Assembly: GCF_004342115.1 (NCBI RefSeq)
Contig: NZ_SMAC01000014.1
Span: 1-64,000, forward strand
Origin: Mannheimia haemolytica
GTDB taxonomy: Bacteria; Pseudomonadota; Gammaproteobacteria; Enterobacterales; Pasteurellaceae
DNA: 64,000 bases
Direction of reading: 5' to 3'
The notes beneath the pieces were generated by a model. It was given only the letters and a program-made list of their open reading frames with translations, searched no databases and had not been told where the DNA came from. A program made the translations under genes and the position numbers. Positions within the stretch are counted from its first letter, which is position 1; the number at the start of each line of letters is the position of its first letter. Shown here one piece after another: positions 35,864-46,526 of this stretch.

Positions 35864-37942
35864 ATGGCTAACCAAAAACGAAAAATGCTTGTTACTTGTG
35901 CCTTGCCCTATGCTAACGGTGCAATTCATTTAGGTCATATGCTTGAACATATTCAAGCAGATATTTGGGTGCGTTTTCAACGTATGCGTGGCAATGAAGT
36001 CCACTTTGTCTGTGCTGATGATGCCCACGGCACGCCTATTATGCTTAATGCCGATAAATTAGGCATTACCCCTGAACAGTTAATCGAAAAAGCCAAAGCC
36101 GATCACGAAGCGGATTTTGCCAGTTTTAATATCAGCTTTGATAATTACCATTCCACCCACAGCGAAGAGAACCGCCAAATCACTACCGATATTTATAAAA
36201 CCTTAAAAGCGAACGGTTTTATTAAAAGCAAAGTGATTTCACAACTGTTCGACCCAGAAAAAAATATGTTCTTGCCGGATCGCTTTGTGAAAGGGACCTG
36301 CCCGAAATGTAAAGCCGAAGATCAATATGGCGATAACTGTGAAGTATGTGCCTCTACCTATAGCCCGATGGATTTAATCAACCCTCGCTCGGCAGTTTCC
36401 GGTGCAACTCCGGTGGTAAAAGAATCAGAACATTTCTTTTTTGACCTGCCAAGCTTTGAGGGAATGTTGAAAGAGTGGACTCGTTCCGGCTCACTCCAAC
36501 CTGAAATTGCCAATAAAATGCAAGAATGGTTTGAAAGTGGTTTACAGCAATGGGACATCAGCCGTGATGCCCCTTATTTCGGTTTTGAAATTCCGGACGC
36601 AGAAAACAAATTCTTCTACGTTTGGTTAGATGCCCCTATTGGTTATATGGCATCGTTTAAAAATTTATGCGACCGTGCAGGCATTGATTTTGATGAGTTT
36701 TGGCAAAAAGATTCCACCACCGAGCTTTATCACTTCATCGGTAAAGACATTGTTTACTTCCACAGCCTGTTTTGGCCGGCAATGTTGGAAGGCAGCGGCT
36801 ACCGCAAACCGACCAATGTGTTTGCTCACGGTTATGTGACAGTGGACGGGGCGAAAATGTCGAAATCTCGTGGTACATTCATTCAAGCCAACACCTATTT
36901 AAAACATCTCGATCCGGAATGCTTACGCTATTACTATGCGGCAAAATTAAACGATCGCATTGAAGATTTAGATTTTAATTTAGACGACTTCGTGCAACGT
37001 GTAAACAGCGATATCGTAAACAAATTAGTGAATCTTGCTTCTCGCAACGCCAGTTTTATCGCTAAACGCTTTGAGGGCAAATTAGCTGAAAAATTAGATG
37101 ACGAAGCGTTATTTAATGAATTTACCGCTCAAGCAGAAACCATAGCGAATTTCTATGAAAACCGTGAATTTAATAAAGCTATTCGTGCCATTATGGAATT
37201 AACCGATAAAGCCAATAAATACATTGACGACAAAGCCCCTTGGGTCATCGCCAAAGAAGAAGGCAAAGAGGCTGAATTACAAGCGGTTTGTTCAATGGGC
37301 ATTGAGTTATTCCGTGTGCTAATGAGCTACCTAAAACCGGTATTACCAAAACTGGCAGAACGTGCTGAAGCATTCTTACAAAGCGAATTGCGTTGGGATA
37401 ATATCGCTACCCCATTATTCGGGCATACCGTTGCACCGTTTAAATCGCTGTTCTCACGCCTTGAGAAAAAACAGATTGATGCAGTTATTGATGAAACCAA
37501 AGCCTTATTTGCAGAAGCGAATAAAAAAACCGAAAACCAAACCAAAGGAACACAAAAAGTGGAACAACAAGCAGTCGAAAAACAAGAAAATATTGCAGTT
37601 GAGCCAATCAGCCCTGAAATTACGATTGATGATTTCGCTAAATTAGATTTGCGTGCAGCCAAAGTATTGAACTGCGAGGCAGTGCCAAAATCAGACAAAA
37701 TGTTACGTTTTGAGCTGGATTTAGGTGATCACCAACGCCAAGTGTTCTCCGGCATTAAAGCGGCCTACCCAAATCCGGAAGCACTTATCGGGCGTTTTGT
37801 GATTGTAATTGCCAACCTTGCTCCACGCAAAATGTCGTTCGGTATGTCGGAAGGAATGATTTTATCTGCCGGCACAGGCGGTGCGAACCTGTTCTTATTA
37901 GATGCAGACAGCGGTGTTCAGCCGGGAATGCAAGTTAAATAG
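35864..37942 (+). CDS. metG: methionyl-tRNA synthetase
   Basis: 692 aa from the ATG at 35864. An in-frame ATG at 35852 would add MRKR, but the family starts about seven residues before the [12 protein letters not shown] block. The class I signatures are HLGH (22-25) and KMSKS (331-335). Zinc-binding cysteines occur in [19 protein letters not shown]-terminal tRNA-binding (EMAP/Arc1-like) domain runs from about 590 to the end. The linker is rich in K, Q and E. It charges both initiator and elongator tRNA-Met. ndk follows within 9 bases. Confidence 0.97.
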   Translation: MANQKRKMLVTCALPYANGAIHLGHMLEHIQADIWVRFQRMRGNEVHFVCADDAHGTPIMLNADKLGITPEQLIEKAKADHEADFASFNISFDNYHSTHSEENRQITTDIYKTLKANGFIKSKVISQLFDPEKNMFLPDRFVKGTCPKCKAEDQYGDNCEVCASTYSPMDLINPRSAVSGATPVVKESEHFFFDLPSFEGMLKEWTRSGSLQPEIANKMQEWFESGLQQWDISRDAPYFGFEIPDAENKFFYVWLDAPIGYMASFKNLCDRAGIDFDEFWQKDSTTELYHFIGKDIVYFHSLFWPAMLEGSGYRKPTNVFAHGYVTVDGAKMSKSRGTFIQANTYLKHLDPECLRYYYAAKLNDRIEDLDFNLDDFVQRVNSDIVNKLVNLASRNASFIAKRFEGKLAEKLDDEALFNEFTAQAETIANFYENREFNKAIRAIMELTDKANKYIDDKAPWVIAKEEGKEAELQAVCSMGIELFRVLMSYLKPVLPKLAERAEAFLQSELRWDNIATPLFGHTVAPFKSLFSRLEKKQIDAVIDETKALFAEANKKTENQTKGTQKVEQQAVEKQENIAVEPISPEITIDDFAKLDLRAAKVLNCEAVPKSDKMLRFELDLGDHQRQVFSGIKAAYPNPEALIGRFVIVIANLAPRKMSFGMSEGMILSAGTGGANLFLLDADSGVQPGMQVK

Positions 37943-37951
37943 GAGAAGATG

Positions 37952-38368
37952 ATGATTCAACAAACGCTTTCTATTATTAAGCCGGATGCTACACGCCGTA
38001 ATTTAATCGGCAAAATTTTGGCTCAATTGGAAGAAAACGGGCTGACTATCAAAGCTCTAAAAAAAGTACATCTTACCCGTGAGCAAGCGGAAGGATTTTA
38101 TGCGGAACACAAAGGCAAAGATTTCTTTGAGCCGTTAGTGGAATTTATGACATCAGGATCTATTGTCGTTTCTGTACTGGAAGGGGAAAATGCGATCAAC
38201 CATTATCGTGCATTAATGGGAGCAACCAATCCGGATAACCGTGAAAAAGGCACAATTCGTGATCTTTACGCCTTAAGTATGCGTGAAAATTCAGTACACG
38301 GCTCAGATTCAGAAGAGTCGGCAAAACGTGAAATTGCGTACTTCTTTGTGCCGAGTGAGATTGTTTAA
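37952..38368 (+). CDS. ndk: nucleoside diphosphate kinase
   Basis: 138 aa. It transfers the gamma phosphate from ATP to nucleoside diphosphates. The phospho-histidine lies in [20 protein letters not shown]. Other motifs are [15 protein letters not shown] and [15 protein letters not shown]. Two ATGs sit side by side at 37949 and 37952; AGGAG is spaced 6 bases from the second, which is preferred. Coupled to metG: the metG stop codon is part of the ribosome binding site. Confidence 0.96.
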   Translation: MIQQTLSIIKPDATRRNLIGKILAQLEENGLTIKALKKVHLTREQAEGFYAEHKGKDFFEPLVEFMTSGSIVVSVLEGENAINHYRALMGATNPDNREKGTIRDLYALSMRENSVHGSDSEESAKREIAYFFVPSEIV

Positions 38369-38375
38369 TAAAGTA

Positions 38376-38413
38376 GGGGCGAAAAATTTTTCGCCCCACT
38401 ATTGTAATTCGCC
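38376..38413. terminator. GGCGAAA hairpin repeat, copy 2, acting as ndk / greA terminator
   Basis: GGGGCGAAAAATTTTTCGCCCC is a 22-bp perfect palindrome at 38376-38397, followed by ATTCGCCCCTAGCG. Located between the convergent ndk and greA; same family as 35678-35747. Confidence 0.65.
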
Positions 38414-38424
38414 CCTAGCGTAGA

Positions 38425-38901
38425 TTAAATATATTCCACACCCACAATGTCAAACTCGACCTTACCGCCCGGTGTGGTAATGCTCACCGAATCGTTCACC
38501 TCTTTGCCGATTAAACCACGAGCAATCGGGGAATTAACTGAAATTAAGCCCTCTTTAATATTGGCTTCATCATCACCCACAATGCGGTAAGTGACTTCTT
38601 CATCTGTATCAGCATTCACTAACTGCACCGTTGCCCCAAAAATCACTTTGCCGTTGTTTGCCATTTTAGTGACGTCAATAATTTGAGCATTGCCTAATTT
38701 GCCTTCAATTTCTTGAATACGCCCCTCACAGAAACCTTGTTGTTCACGGGCTGCGTGATACTCGGCGTTCTCTTTTAAATCGCCGTGTTCACGGGCTTCT
38801 GCAATCGCATCAATAATTTGAGGGCGACGCACATTTTTTAGAAAATCCAATTCTTCACGCAGTTGCTCTGCACCACGCACCGTCATAGGAATTTGTTTCA
38901 T
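38425..38901 (-). CDS. greA: transcription elongation factor GreA
   Basis: 158 aa from the ATG at 38901; the upstream 21 codons are open but not GreA-like. The N-terminal coiled coil (about 1-75) has [18 protein letters not shown] and [27 protein letters not shown], with the acidic tip residues D and E. The C-terminal FKBP-like domain has [10 protein letters not shown] and GRYIVGDDEA-like [29 protein letters not shown]. It rescues backtracked RNA polymerase. Divergent from dacB, as in E. coli. Confidence 0.97.
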   Translation of the reverse strand: MKQIPMTVRGAEQLREELDFLKNVRRPQIIDAIAEAREHGDLKENAEYHAAREQQGFCEGRIQEIEGKLGNAQIIDVTKMANNGKVIFGATVQLVNADTDEEVTYRIVGDDEANIKEGLISVNSPIARGLIGKEVNDSVSITTPGGKVEFDIVGVEYI

Positions 38902-38997
38902 TAAATCTATTTCCTTACTAAAAATTATCGGTTTACGAATTAAAACGAAAGGGCTATTATTCAATTTCTCACTAAAAATTTCAACTCCCCTTTTATT

Positions 38998-40443
38998 ATG
39001 ATTTTTAAAAATTTCACTCGTGCTTTTTTAAATAAATTTATCTTATCTACACTTCTGATTCCGAGTATTACCCAGGCTGAAATTAATACCGAAGAATTAT
39101 TAAATACCTTGCCTGCCGGCACTTCTGTTAGCTTTATTGCTAAAAATTTAGACACTAACCAAATCATCACTCAATATCAAAGTGATATTTTTATGCTACC
39201 TGCCAGCACCCAAAAAGTCTTTACGGCATTAGCAGCCAAATTAACCTTAACCGATGATTTCCGCTTTCAAGCTGCCCTTTTAAGTAACGGAAAAGTAGAA
39301 AACGGGGTGTTAAAAGGCAGTTTAATTGCCCGTTTTAGTGGCGACCCTGAGCTGACAAGCGGTCAAATTTATCAATTAATTAGCAAATTGAAGCAACAAG
39401 ATATCAATAAAATTGAAGGGGATTTAATTTTAGACACTTCGGTTTTTGCCAGCCACGACAAAGCCTCCGGTTGGATTTGGAACGACTTGACGATGTGCTT
39501 TAACGCTCCACCAGCGGCAATTAATGTAGATCACAACTGTTTTTATGTCACTTTAAATGCAGACCAGCCTATTGGCGAATTTGCTAAAGTGAATGTGCCG
39601 TCTGCCTACCCAGTGCAGGTGTTTAGCTCTGCTTATATTGTCGAGCCGAAAGAAGCCCCATTTTGCCAGCTTGATGTAGTGGTTCACGATAACAACCGTT
39701 ACCAAATCAAAGGCTGTATGGCTCGCCAGTCTCAGCCGTTCGGCTTAAGTTTTTCGGTGCAAGATCCAACCAATTACGGAGCAAATATCATTAAAGCTCA
39801 TTTAAAAAGCCTGAAAATTGCGTTTAACGGGCAAGTAAAAGAGTCATTAACCGCCCAAAACGGAACGCTCCTTGCCGAGCATTATTCCGAGCCGTTGCCG
39901 GTGTTGCTGAAGAAAATGATGAAAAAATCGGATAACCAAATTGCCGATGCCCTGTTTAGAACCGTTGCCAACAAGCAGCACAACCGCCCTGCCTCATTCC
40001 AATTAGGCAGTTATGTGATTCGTCGACTATTAAAAACCAAAGCCAATATTGACTTTAAAAACAGTGTGGTGACCGATGGCTCAGGGCTTTCCCGCCATAA
40101 TCAAGTGAGTAGCCGAACAATGCTGGAAAGCCTTGAATATATCGCCCAAAACGAAGAAAGCTTAAAACTGTTTGAAACCTTCCCGATTGCAGGTGTAGAT
40201 GGTACTATTTCCGGCAGAGGCTCAATTTCAACCGAACCGCTTGCCAAAAACCTGATTGCTAAAACCGGCTCACTGAAAGGGGTTTACAACCTTGCCGGCT
40301 TTATGAAAAATGCCCGTGGCGAACGCATCGCTTTTGTGCAATTTATTAACGGCTATTCCACTGGCGAGCTGGAAAGCAAAACCAAACGGGCTCCGCTTAA
40401 TACGTTTGAAAATAAATTTTATATGGCGTTGTTTAATGAATAG
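38998..40443 (+). CDS. dacB: D-alanyl-D-alanine carboxypeptidase/endopeptidase (PBP4)
   Basis: 481 aa periplasmic serine peptidase. Signal peptide about 1-28 ending TQAEI. The three penicillin-binding motifs are present: STQK in [16 protein letters not shown] in [12 protein letters not shown] and KTG in [15 protein letters not shown]. The large inserted domain between the first two is typical of PBP4. It trims or opens peptidoglycan cross-links. No clear ribosome binding site in front of the ATG. 96 bases from greA. Confidence 0.95.
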   Translation: MIFKNFTRAFLNKFILSTLLIPSITQAEINTEELLNTLPAGTSVSFIAKNLDTNQIITQYQSDIFMLPASTQKVFTALAAKLTLTDDFRFQAALLSNGKVENGVLKGSLIARFSGDPELTSGQIYQLISKLKQQDINKIEGDLILDTSVFASHDKASGWIWNDLTMCFNAPPAAINVDHNCFYVTLNADQPIGEFAKVNVPSAYPVQVFSSAYIVEPKEAPFCQLDVVVHDNNRYQIKGCMARQSQPFGLSFSVQDPTNYGANIIKAHLKSLKIAFNGQVKESLTAQNGTLLAEHYSEPLPVLLKKMMKKSDNQIADALFRTVANKQHNRPASFQLGSYVIRRLLKTKANIDFKNSVVTDGSGLSRHNQVSSRTMLESLEYIAQNEESLKLFETFPIAGVDGTISGRGSISTEPLAKNLIAKTGSLKGVYNLAGFMKNARGERIAFVQFINGYSTGELESKTKRAPLNTFENKFYMALFNE

Positions 40444-40486
40444 GGCTTATATTTTGTGTGACGGATTTTTGAGAATTGAATAAGAC

Positions 40487-40520
40487 AGCGGTCGTAAATT
40501 TTTGAAATTTTACGACCGCT
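40487..40520. terminator. USS-containing hairpin dacB / acetyltransferase
   Basis: AGCGGTCGTAAA pairs with TTTACGACCGCT, with A/T residues in the loop that extend the stem. It lies between the convergent dacB and the small acetyltransferase. Half of a USS (CAGCGGTC and GACCGCTTGC) forms each arm. Confidence 0.75.
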
Positions 40521-40529
40521 TGCTCCTCT

Positions 40530-40799
40530 CTAAGCAATTAAATCTCGATGACTTCGTTGCATTTTTACCTCAATATAACTACAACTTGGCTTGATTTTCA
40601 GCCCTTTTTCTTGCGCAAACGCAATTAAAGCATTGTAAAGCTCTCCTGCAATACCTTTACCTTGAAAGGCATCATCTACTCGGGTACTGTAAGCATCAAT
40701 CACGTTCTCTTTTATGTAGCGATAACGTAGTGTGCCTGCTTTTAGGTTGTTTTCGGTAAAATACTCAAATACGAAATCTGCTAAATTGTGGTTAATCAT
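40530..40799 (-). CDS. small GNAT-type N-acetyltransferase
   Basis: 89 aa. The run YSTRVDDAFQGKGIAGELYNALIAFAQEKGLKIKPSCSY contains the acetyl-CoA loop (QGKGIAG) of the short COG2388-type GNAT proteins. This subgroup carries a catalytic cysteine near the C terminus (PSCSY). Substrate unknown. Single gene on the minus strand, flanked by two USS hairpins. Confidence 0.75.
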   Translation of the reverse strand: MINHNLADFVFEYFTENNLKAGTLRYRYIKENVIDAYSTRVDDAFQGKGIAGELYNALIAFAQEKGLKIKPSCSYIEVKMQRSHRDLIA

Positions 40800-40848
40800 A
40801 GTTCCTCCGATTTTTTTCCTCTATTCTACCCGCTTTAATCACGAGTGC

Positions 40849-40890
40849 AAGCGGTCGATTTTGCAGAAAAATTTGCAAAATCGACCACTT
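40849..40890. repeat. inverted USS pair with long stem
   Basis: AAGCGGTCGATTTTGCA pairs with TGCAAAATCGACCACTT over 17 bp with one mismatch, where the second USS core has drifted from ACCGCTT to ACCACTT. Located between the acetyltransferase and the purH promoter. Confidence 0.65.
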
Positions 40891-40901
40891 GTAGATGAAA
40901 A

Positions 40902-40918
40902 AAGCAAACGTTTGCGTT
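40902..40918. promoter_or_regulatory. PurR operator of purH
   Basis: AAGCAAACGTTTGCGTT contains the palindrome GCAAACGTTTGC, the core of the PurR box. It ends on the first base of a perfect -10 hexamer TATAAT (40918-40923), so bound PurR with hypoxanthine or guanine would block the promoter. Confidence 0.85.
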
Positions 40919-40970
40919 ATAATCTTTGCCGTTTATTTTCACGTTAACACTCATTTTAAGGAATTTAAGA

Positions 40971-42560
40971 ATGGCGATTCAACAGGCGTTATTAAGTGTG
41001 TCTGATAAAAAAGGCATTGTCGAATTTGCTCGTGGGCTATCGGCTCGTGGGGTAAAATTACTTTCTACGGGCGGAACCGCAAAATTACTGGCTGAAGCCG
41101 GTTTGCTAGTAACAGAAGTATCAGATTACACCGGCTTTCCTGAAATGATGGACGGGCGTGTAAAAACCCTGCACCCGAAAGTGCACGGCGGAATTCTAGG
41201 TCGCCGTGGTACTGATGATGAAGTGATGAACCAACACGGCATTGAACGAATTGATATGGTGGTAGTAAACCTCTACCCTTTTGCTCAAACCGTTGCCAAT
41301 CCAAATTGTAGCCTTGAAGATGCGGTGGAAAATATTGATATCGGTGGTCCGACAATGGTGCGTTCTGCAGCGAAAAATCATAAAGATGTGGCGATTGTGG
41401 TCAATAACAATGATTTTGATGCTATTCTTGCCGAAATGGATCAACATCAAAACAGTTTAACTTTAGAAACCCGTTTTAATCTTGCTATTAAAGCGTTTGA
41501 GCATACCGCACAATACGATTCAATGATTGCCAACTATTTCGGGCAAAAAGTGCCGCCTTATCAAGGGGCTGAGGAAGAAGATTTAACCCAACCAAGTGGA
41601 CAATTCCCTCGCACCTTAAACCTCAATTTTGTGCGTAAACAAACGATGCGTTATGGCGAAAATTCGCATCAAAACGCTGCATTCTATGTCGAAAATGAGT
41701 TAAAAGAAGCCTCTGTTTCCACCGCCAAACAGTTACAAGGTAAAGCCCTTTCGTATAATAATATTGCAGATACCGATGCGGCTCTTGAATGCGTGAAAGA
41801 ATTTAGCGAGCCTGCTTGTGTGATTGTAAAACACGCTAACCCTTGTGGTGTTGCTTTGGGTAAAAATATTTTAGATGCCTACAACCGTGCTTACCAAACC
41901 GATCCAACTTCTGCTTTCGGTGGCATTATTGCCTTTAACCGTGAATTAGACGGCGAAACTGCTCAAACCATCGCAGACCGTCAATTTGTTGAAGTGATTA
42001 TTGCACCAACCGTTTCTGCTTCTGCCAAAGAAGTGTTAGCCACTAAGAAAAACGTGCGTGTGCTTGAATGTGGCGAGTTCTCAGAAGCTGTAAAACGCTT
42101 AGATTTCAAACGGGTAAACGGCGGATTATTAGTGCAAGATGCCGACCAAGGCTCTGTATCTATTGACGATTTAAAGGTGGTTTCAGAGCGTAAACCAACT
42201 GAAGCTGAGCTAAAAGACCTATTGTTCTGCTGGAAAGTGGCGAAATATGTGAAATCGAATGCGATTGTGTATGCCAAAGACGGGCAAACTATCGGTATCG
42301 GTGCAGGGCAGATGAGCCGTGTTTATTCCGCAAAAATTGCAGGTATTAAAGCGGAAGACGAGGGCTTACAAGTTGCTGGTTGTGTAATGGCTTCCGATGC
42401 GTTCTTCCCGTTCCGTGATGGTATTGACGCTGCTGCAAAAGTAGGGATTACTTGTGTGATTCACCCAGGTGGTTCAATGCGTGATCAAGAAGTGATTGAT
42501 GCCGCCAACGAACACGGTATGGCAGTGGTACTAACCGGAATGAGGCATTTCCGTCATTAA
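40971..42560 (+). CDS. purH: bifunctional AICAR formyltransferase / IMP cyclohydrolase
   Basis: 529 aa carrying out the last two steps of IMP synthesis. Residues 1 to about 190 are the IMP cyclohydrolase (MGS-like) domain, with [33 protein letters not shown] and [16 protein letters not shown]. The rest is AICAR transformylase, with [24 protein letters not shown] and [18 protein letters not shown]. The ATG at 40971 follows AAGGAA. The frame opens 15 codons earlier, but that lies in the promoter. The gene is monocistronic: purD does not follow, and a strong terminator does. Confidence 0.97.
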   Translation: MAIQQALLSVSDKKGIVEFARGLSARGVKLLSTGGTAKLLAEAGLLVTEVSDYTGFPEMMDGRVKTLHPKVHGGILGRRGTDDEVMNQHGIERIDMVVVNLYPFAQTVANPNCSLEDAVENIDIGGPTMVRSAAKNHKDVAIVVNNNDFDAILAEMDQHQNSLTLETRFNLAIKAFEHTAQYDSMIANYFGQKVPPYQGAEEEDLTQPSGQFPRTLNLNFVRKQTMRYGENSHQNAAFYVENELKEASVSTAKQLQGKALSYNNIADTDAALECVKEFSEPACVIVKHANPCGVALGKNILDAYNRAYQTDPTSAFGGIIAFNRELDGETAQTIADRQFVEVIIAPTVSASAKEVLATKKNVRVLECGEFSEAVKRLDFKRVNGGLLVQDADQGSVSIDDLKVVSERKPTEAELKDLLFCWKVAKYVKSNAIVYAKDGQTIGIGAGQMSRVYSAKIAGIKAEDEGLQVAGCVMASDAFFPFRDGIDAAAKVGITCVIHPGGSMRDQEVIDAANEHGMAVVLTGMRHFRH

Positions 42561-42573
42561 TGTTCTACAAACT

Positions 42574-42608
42574 AAAAGGCTACCTTATTTTGATAAGGTA
42601 GCCTTTTT
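42574..42608. terminator. bidirectional terminator purH / sdaA
   Basis: AAAAGGCTACCTTAT pairs with ATAAGGTAGCCTTTTT around TTTG, with A and T runs at both ends, between convergent genes. Confidence 0.92.
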
Positions 42609-42614
42609 CATTAA

Positions 42615-43991
42615 TTAATCACAAGGTAAAATTTTGATTGCTAAGCCACCGGTTGAGGTTTCACGGTATTTTGCATTCATATCTTTGCCGGTTTCGTACA
42701 TTGTTTCAATGACTTTATCTAAACTTACCTGAGGCGAAGAAGTACGGCGTAGTGCCATTCTGCTGGCATTAATCGCTTTGACTGAAGCGATTGCATTTCT
42801 TTCAATACAAGGCACTTGCACTTGTCCGCCAACAGGGTCACAAGTTAGGCCTAAATTGTGCTCCATTGCAATTTCTGCAGCCATACACACCTGTTCAGCA
42901 CTGCCACCCATAATTTCCGTTAAACCTGCTGCCGCCATTGAACAAGCAACACCAACTTCCCCTTGGCAACCTACTTCAGCACCGGAAATAGAGGCATTCA
43001 TTTTGTATAACGAACCAATCACACTGGTAGTCAATAAATAACGCTCAATAGTATCTTGATTAAGCTGTGCAATAAATTTTTGGTAGTACGCCAACACAGC
43101 CGGAACAATACCACAGGCTCCATTGGTAGGTGCGGTGACTACTCGCCCACCTGCCGCATTTTCTTCATTCACGGCAAGGGCAAACATATTCACCCAATCG
43201 ATAATTTGCATTGGGTCGGTATTGAATTTACTGTTTGCCTCTAACATTCTGCGTAGCCCACTGGCACGGCGTACCACTTTCAGAGGCCCGGGTAGTAACC
43301 CTTCCGTATTCAAACCACGCTCAATACAGGCTTCCATTGTATTCCAAATCATTGCCAAATAATCCGAAATTTCTACTCTACTGCGTAAAGCAAGCTCATT
43401 TTTCCAGACTAAAGAAGAAAGCGGTAACCCGTTATTCTTACAATGTGCAAGTAAATCTGCTGCATTCTGATATGGGAATGGAACAGAAAGATCTGAATTT
43501 TTAACTTGCTCAAAGTTAGCTTCATCAACAATAAAGCCACCACCAATAGAATAATAGGTGTTTTGAAATAGCAACTCTTCACCGCTCAAGGCACTAAATT
43601 TCACACCATTTTCGTGCCGAGGTAAGAAATCTCGATGAAATGGCATATCCTCATAAAAATCGAACGCAATCACTTTAGGCTCAACACTGCTTTCAGCAAT
43701 GATAAGTTGCTTATTTTGTTTTAGATTTTCAATCGTCTGCTCAATACGTTCAATATCCACATTATGAGGCAAATACCCCATTAATCCCATTATGATGGCA
43801 ATATCCGTATTATGTCCTCGCCCGGTGAGTGATAATGAACCATAGACATCTACCCGCAAGCGGTCAATTTTGTTTAAAAATTTGCGATTTTGTAGCTCAT
43901 CAACAAATTCCTTTGCCGCTTTCATCGGCCCCACAGTATGGGAACTGGAAGGCCCAATCCCCACTTTAAACATATCAAATACACTAATCAT
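42615..43991 (-). CDS. sdaA: L-serine dehydratase (iron-sulfur)
   Basis: 458 aa. It deaminates L-serine to pyruvate and ammonia using a [4Fe-4S] cluster. Motifs are MISVFDMFKVGIGPSSSHTVGPM, GSLSLTGRGHNTDIAI, APTNGACGIVPAVL and EHNLGLTCDPVGGQVQVPCIERN; the cysteines in these are the cluster ligands. The frame continues two codons up to a GTG, but the ATG at 43991 matches the family start. It follows the serine transporter gene by 56 bases, forming an sdaC-sdaA uptake and breakdown unit. Confidence 0.96.
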   Translation of the reverse strand: MISVFDMFKVGIGPSSSHTVGPMKAAKEFVDELQNRKFLNKIDRLRVDVYGSLSLTGRGHNTDIAIIMGLMGYLPHNVDIERIEQTIENLKQNKQLIIAESSVEPKVIAFDFYEDMPFHRDFLPRHENGVKFSALSGEELLFQNTYYSIGGGFIVDEANFEQVKNSDLSVPFPYQNAADLLAHCKNNGLPLSSLVWKNELALRSRVEISDYLAMIWNTMEACIERGLNTEGLLPGPLKVVRRASGLRRMLEANSKFNTDPMQIIDWVNMFALAVNEENAAGGRVVTAPTNGACGIVPAVLAYYQKFIAQLNQDTIERYLLTTSVIGSLYKMNASISGAEVGCQGEVGVACSMAAAGLTEIMGGSAEQVCMAAEIAMEHNLGLTCDPVGGQVQVPCIERNAIASVKAINASRMALRRTSSPQVSLDKVIETMYETGKDMNAKYRETSTGGLAIKILPCD

Positions 43992-44047
43992 AAACACAAA
44001 TTCACATAGAAAATAAAAGGGCGTATTCTACATTGATTTTAGAAAGA

Positions 44048-45274
44048 TTACAGTAACCCATATACTATTGCTGAAATAGCAATACAACCCATAACAAGCA
44101 CAAATAAATGGCCAAATTCACCTTTAAAACGTGCAAGTGCCGGTACTTTATATACGGCATAGCCAGGCATAATAAACAAGATCATCGCAATAATCGGCCC
44201 ACCAAGGCTTTCAATGAAGCCTAAAATGCTTGGATTGATAGTCGCAACAATCCATAAAATGATCAAAAAAGTAATAGCGGTAATTTTGCGGAATTTGCTT
44301 GGCTCAATCGGCTCTTTACGCATTTGATTAACCAATCCTTCTAACCCCTCGCGCGCACCTAAATAATGCCCAAAGAAAGAGCTACCAATCGCCAAAAAAG
44401 CAACCAACGGTCCAAAATAGGAAATAATCGGATTATCAAATTTATTCGCAAGGTAAGAAAGAATCGAAATATTTTGCACTTTAGCTTGTGCTAATTCTTC
44501 AGGTGTCAAAGTTAATACACAGCTAAATACAAAGAACATCACAAATAACACCAAGATAAAGGCGGTAGAACGTAATACTTTAGCTGATTCAATTTCAGCC
44601 TTCTTGTCATCTTGGTAATATTTCTGTTGAGAAAGTGCAAAAGAAGAAATAGCCGGCGAATGGTTAAAAGCAAAGACTAAAACAGGAATAGTCAGCCAAA
44701 GTGTAGTAAGGAAGTCTCCTGTAGTTGGCATTTGCTGTAAGGCAGCTGTATTCCACTGTGGAATTAAATAAATAGATAAGCCCAATAAAATCAACACTAA
44801 TGGATACACAAGACAAGTTGTGATTTTTAACATGACTTGCTCACTTAATAACATTACTCCGATCATAGCAGCTATTAGCATAAACGATAATACAGCCCTA
44901 GATGGTGGCGCGATATGAAGCTGATTCTCCATAAAAGAACTCACGGTATTGGTAATACCTACACCATAAATCAGTAAAATCGGAAAAATGGCAAAGAAGT
45001 ACAGTAGCGTGATCAATTTACCGGCCTGTTCACCAAAATGTTCACGAACAACAGCCGTAATATCGCTCCCTTTGTATTTTGAAGAAAGCACAAAACGTGT
45101 TAAGCCACGGTGAGCTAAATATGTCATTGGTCCAACTAACAAAGTCATAATAATAAGTGGGTAGAACCCACCCATACCTGCATTAATTGGCAAAAATAAA
45201 ACGCCGGCTCCTACCGCAGTACCAAATAAATTTAGTACCCAAGTAAGAGAAAAACGTTGAGATGGCATAGCCAT
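44048..45274 (-). CDS. sdaC: serine transporter SdaC (HAAAP family)
   Basis: 408 aa with about eleven hydrophobic segments. The start [33 protein letters not shown] and the [11 protein letters not shown] region mark the hydroxy/aromatic amino acid permease family, and the downstream sdaA points to serine as substrate. ATG at 45274 behind AAAGGAG; ten more codons upstream are open but lie beyond the ribosome binding site. Proton-coupled serine uptake is the likely function. Confidence 0.9.
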   Translation of the reverse strand: MAMPSQRFSLTWVLNLFGTAVGAGVLFLPINAGMGGFYPLIIMTLLVGPMTYLAHRGLTRFVLSSKYKGSDITAVVREHFGEQAGKLITLLYFFAIFPILLIYGVGITNTVSSFMENQLHIAPPSRAVLSFMLIAAMIGVMLLSEQVMLKITTCLVYPLVLILLGLSIYLIPQWNTAALQQMPTTGDFLTTLWLTIPVLVFAFNHSPAISSFALSQQKYYQDDKKAEIESAKVLRSTAFILVLFVMFFVFSCVLTLTPEELAQAKVQNISILSYLANKFDNPIISYFGPLVAFLAIGSSFFGHYLGAREGLEGLVNQMRKEPIEPSKFRKITAITFLIILWIVATINPSILGFIESLGGPIIAMILFIMPGYAVYKVPALARFKGEFGHLFVLVMGCIAISAIVYGLL

Positions 45275-45487
45275 AGTAATCTCCTTTAAAGAATTATCTA
45301 ACAAGCTATGCTATATTAGCGATGGGAAACAGTAACACAACAAGATTTTACGTATTTTTTGATCAAACTATTAAAAGCAGAAAAAATAGTGTTTTTGGCG
45401 AGTAAAAATCCATCAAACAAAATTAAATTTTACTTAAATCAAAGAAATTTAGAATTTTATTTTTATGTGGAAATTTCTTTTAGATAT

Positions 45488-45521
45488 GAAAAAACCGGTT
45501 AGAATTAACTTAACCGGTTTC
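45488..45521 (-). terminator. dapA terminator
   Basis: GAAACCGGTTAA pairs with TTAACCGG(T)TTT across a short loop; on the minus strand the stem is followed by TTTTTTC. It separates dapA from sdaC. The rest of the 269-base gap up to sdaC is AT-rich promoter sequence without a visible gene. Confidence 0.85.
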
Positions 45522-45543
45522 AAATTTGATTTGCAAAAAATAA

Positions 45544-46431
45544 CTAAATTAAGCCCGCTTGTTGTAATGCTTTTAACACTACAGGCTGTGCTGATTCAGA
45601 CAGTGTGGTAAGCGGTAAACGTAAATTAGGCTCACTAATTAAACCTAATTTATAAGCAGCCCATTTCACCGGAATCGGGTTAGATTCGACAAATAAGTCA
45701 TGGTGTAACGCCATTAAGCGGTTATTAATTTCTTCTGCTTCAGTAAATTGACCGGCAAGAGCTAACTCACACATTTTTGCCATATCAGCAGCAGCAACAT
45801 TATTGGTGACCGAGATCACCCCTTGACCACCTAATTTCATAGACTCAAAACCGGTAGCATCATCACCACTTAAGAAAATAAAATCTTCACCGGCTAATTG
45901 CTTAATTAAAGGTAAGCGGCTTAAATCACCCGTTGCTTCTTTCACAGCAACAATATTCTCAATTTTCGCTAAGCGACCGATTGTTTCAGGTTTTAAATCA
46001 CTCCCTGTTCGCCCCGGCACATTATACAGAATTTGTGGTAAATCTGTACTTTCTGCAATCGCTTTGTAGTGTAAGTACATCCCCTCTTGCGTTGGCTTGT
46101 TGTAATAAGGCACTACACTTAAACAACCAGCTACACCACTGTTTGCTAATAATTTAGTCATAGTGATAGCTTCACTGGTCGCATTAGAACCAGTTCCTGC
46201 AATAATTGGAATACGTCCATCAGCAAATTCAACCGTTTTCTTAATCACCTTAACATTTTCATCAATGCTTAATGTGGTAGATTCACCTGTTGTACCAACA
46301 GATACAATAGCGTGAGAACCTGCTTGAATATGATACTCAACTAATTTTTTTAAATCCTGATAATCTACCTCACCATGAGTCATTGGTGTAACTAATGCTA
46401 CGATACTACCGTGAAATAAAGGGGTCGCCAT
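45544..46431 (-). CDS. dapA: 4-hydroxy-tetrahydrodipicolinate synthase
   Basis: 295 aa. First committed step of lysine and diaminopimelate synthesis, joining pyruvate and aspartate semialdehyde. [28 protein letters not shown] and the Schiff-base lysine in [14 protein letters not shown] are visible. The ATG at 46431 follows CAGGAGATG; the upstream 17 open codons lie beyond that site. In E. coli dapA is followed by bamC; here it is followed by a terminator. Confidence 0.97.
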   Translation of the reverse strand: MATPLFHGSIVALVTPMTHGEVDYQDLKKLVEYHIQAGSHAIVSVGTTGESTTLSIDENVKVIKKTVEFADGRIPIIAGTGSNATSEAITMTKLLANSGVAGCLSVVPYYNKPTQEGMYLHYKAIAESTDLPQILYNVPGRTGSDLKPETIGRLAKIENIVAVKEATGDLSRLPLIKQLAGEDFIFLSGDDATGFESMKLGGQGVISVTNNVAAADMAKMCELALAGQFTEAEEINNRLMALHHDLFVESNPIPVKWAAYKLGLISEPNLRLPLTTLSESAQPVVLKALQQAGLI

Positions 46432-46526
46432 AATCATCTCCTGTATTTTTTTATTATGCTTGATAACATTGCTAGATTGCAAAATTCAGCTTAAATATGC
46501 AAGCACTTTTTTGAAATTATTTAAAA

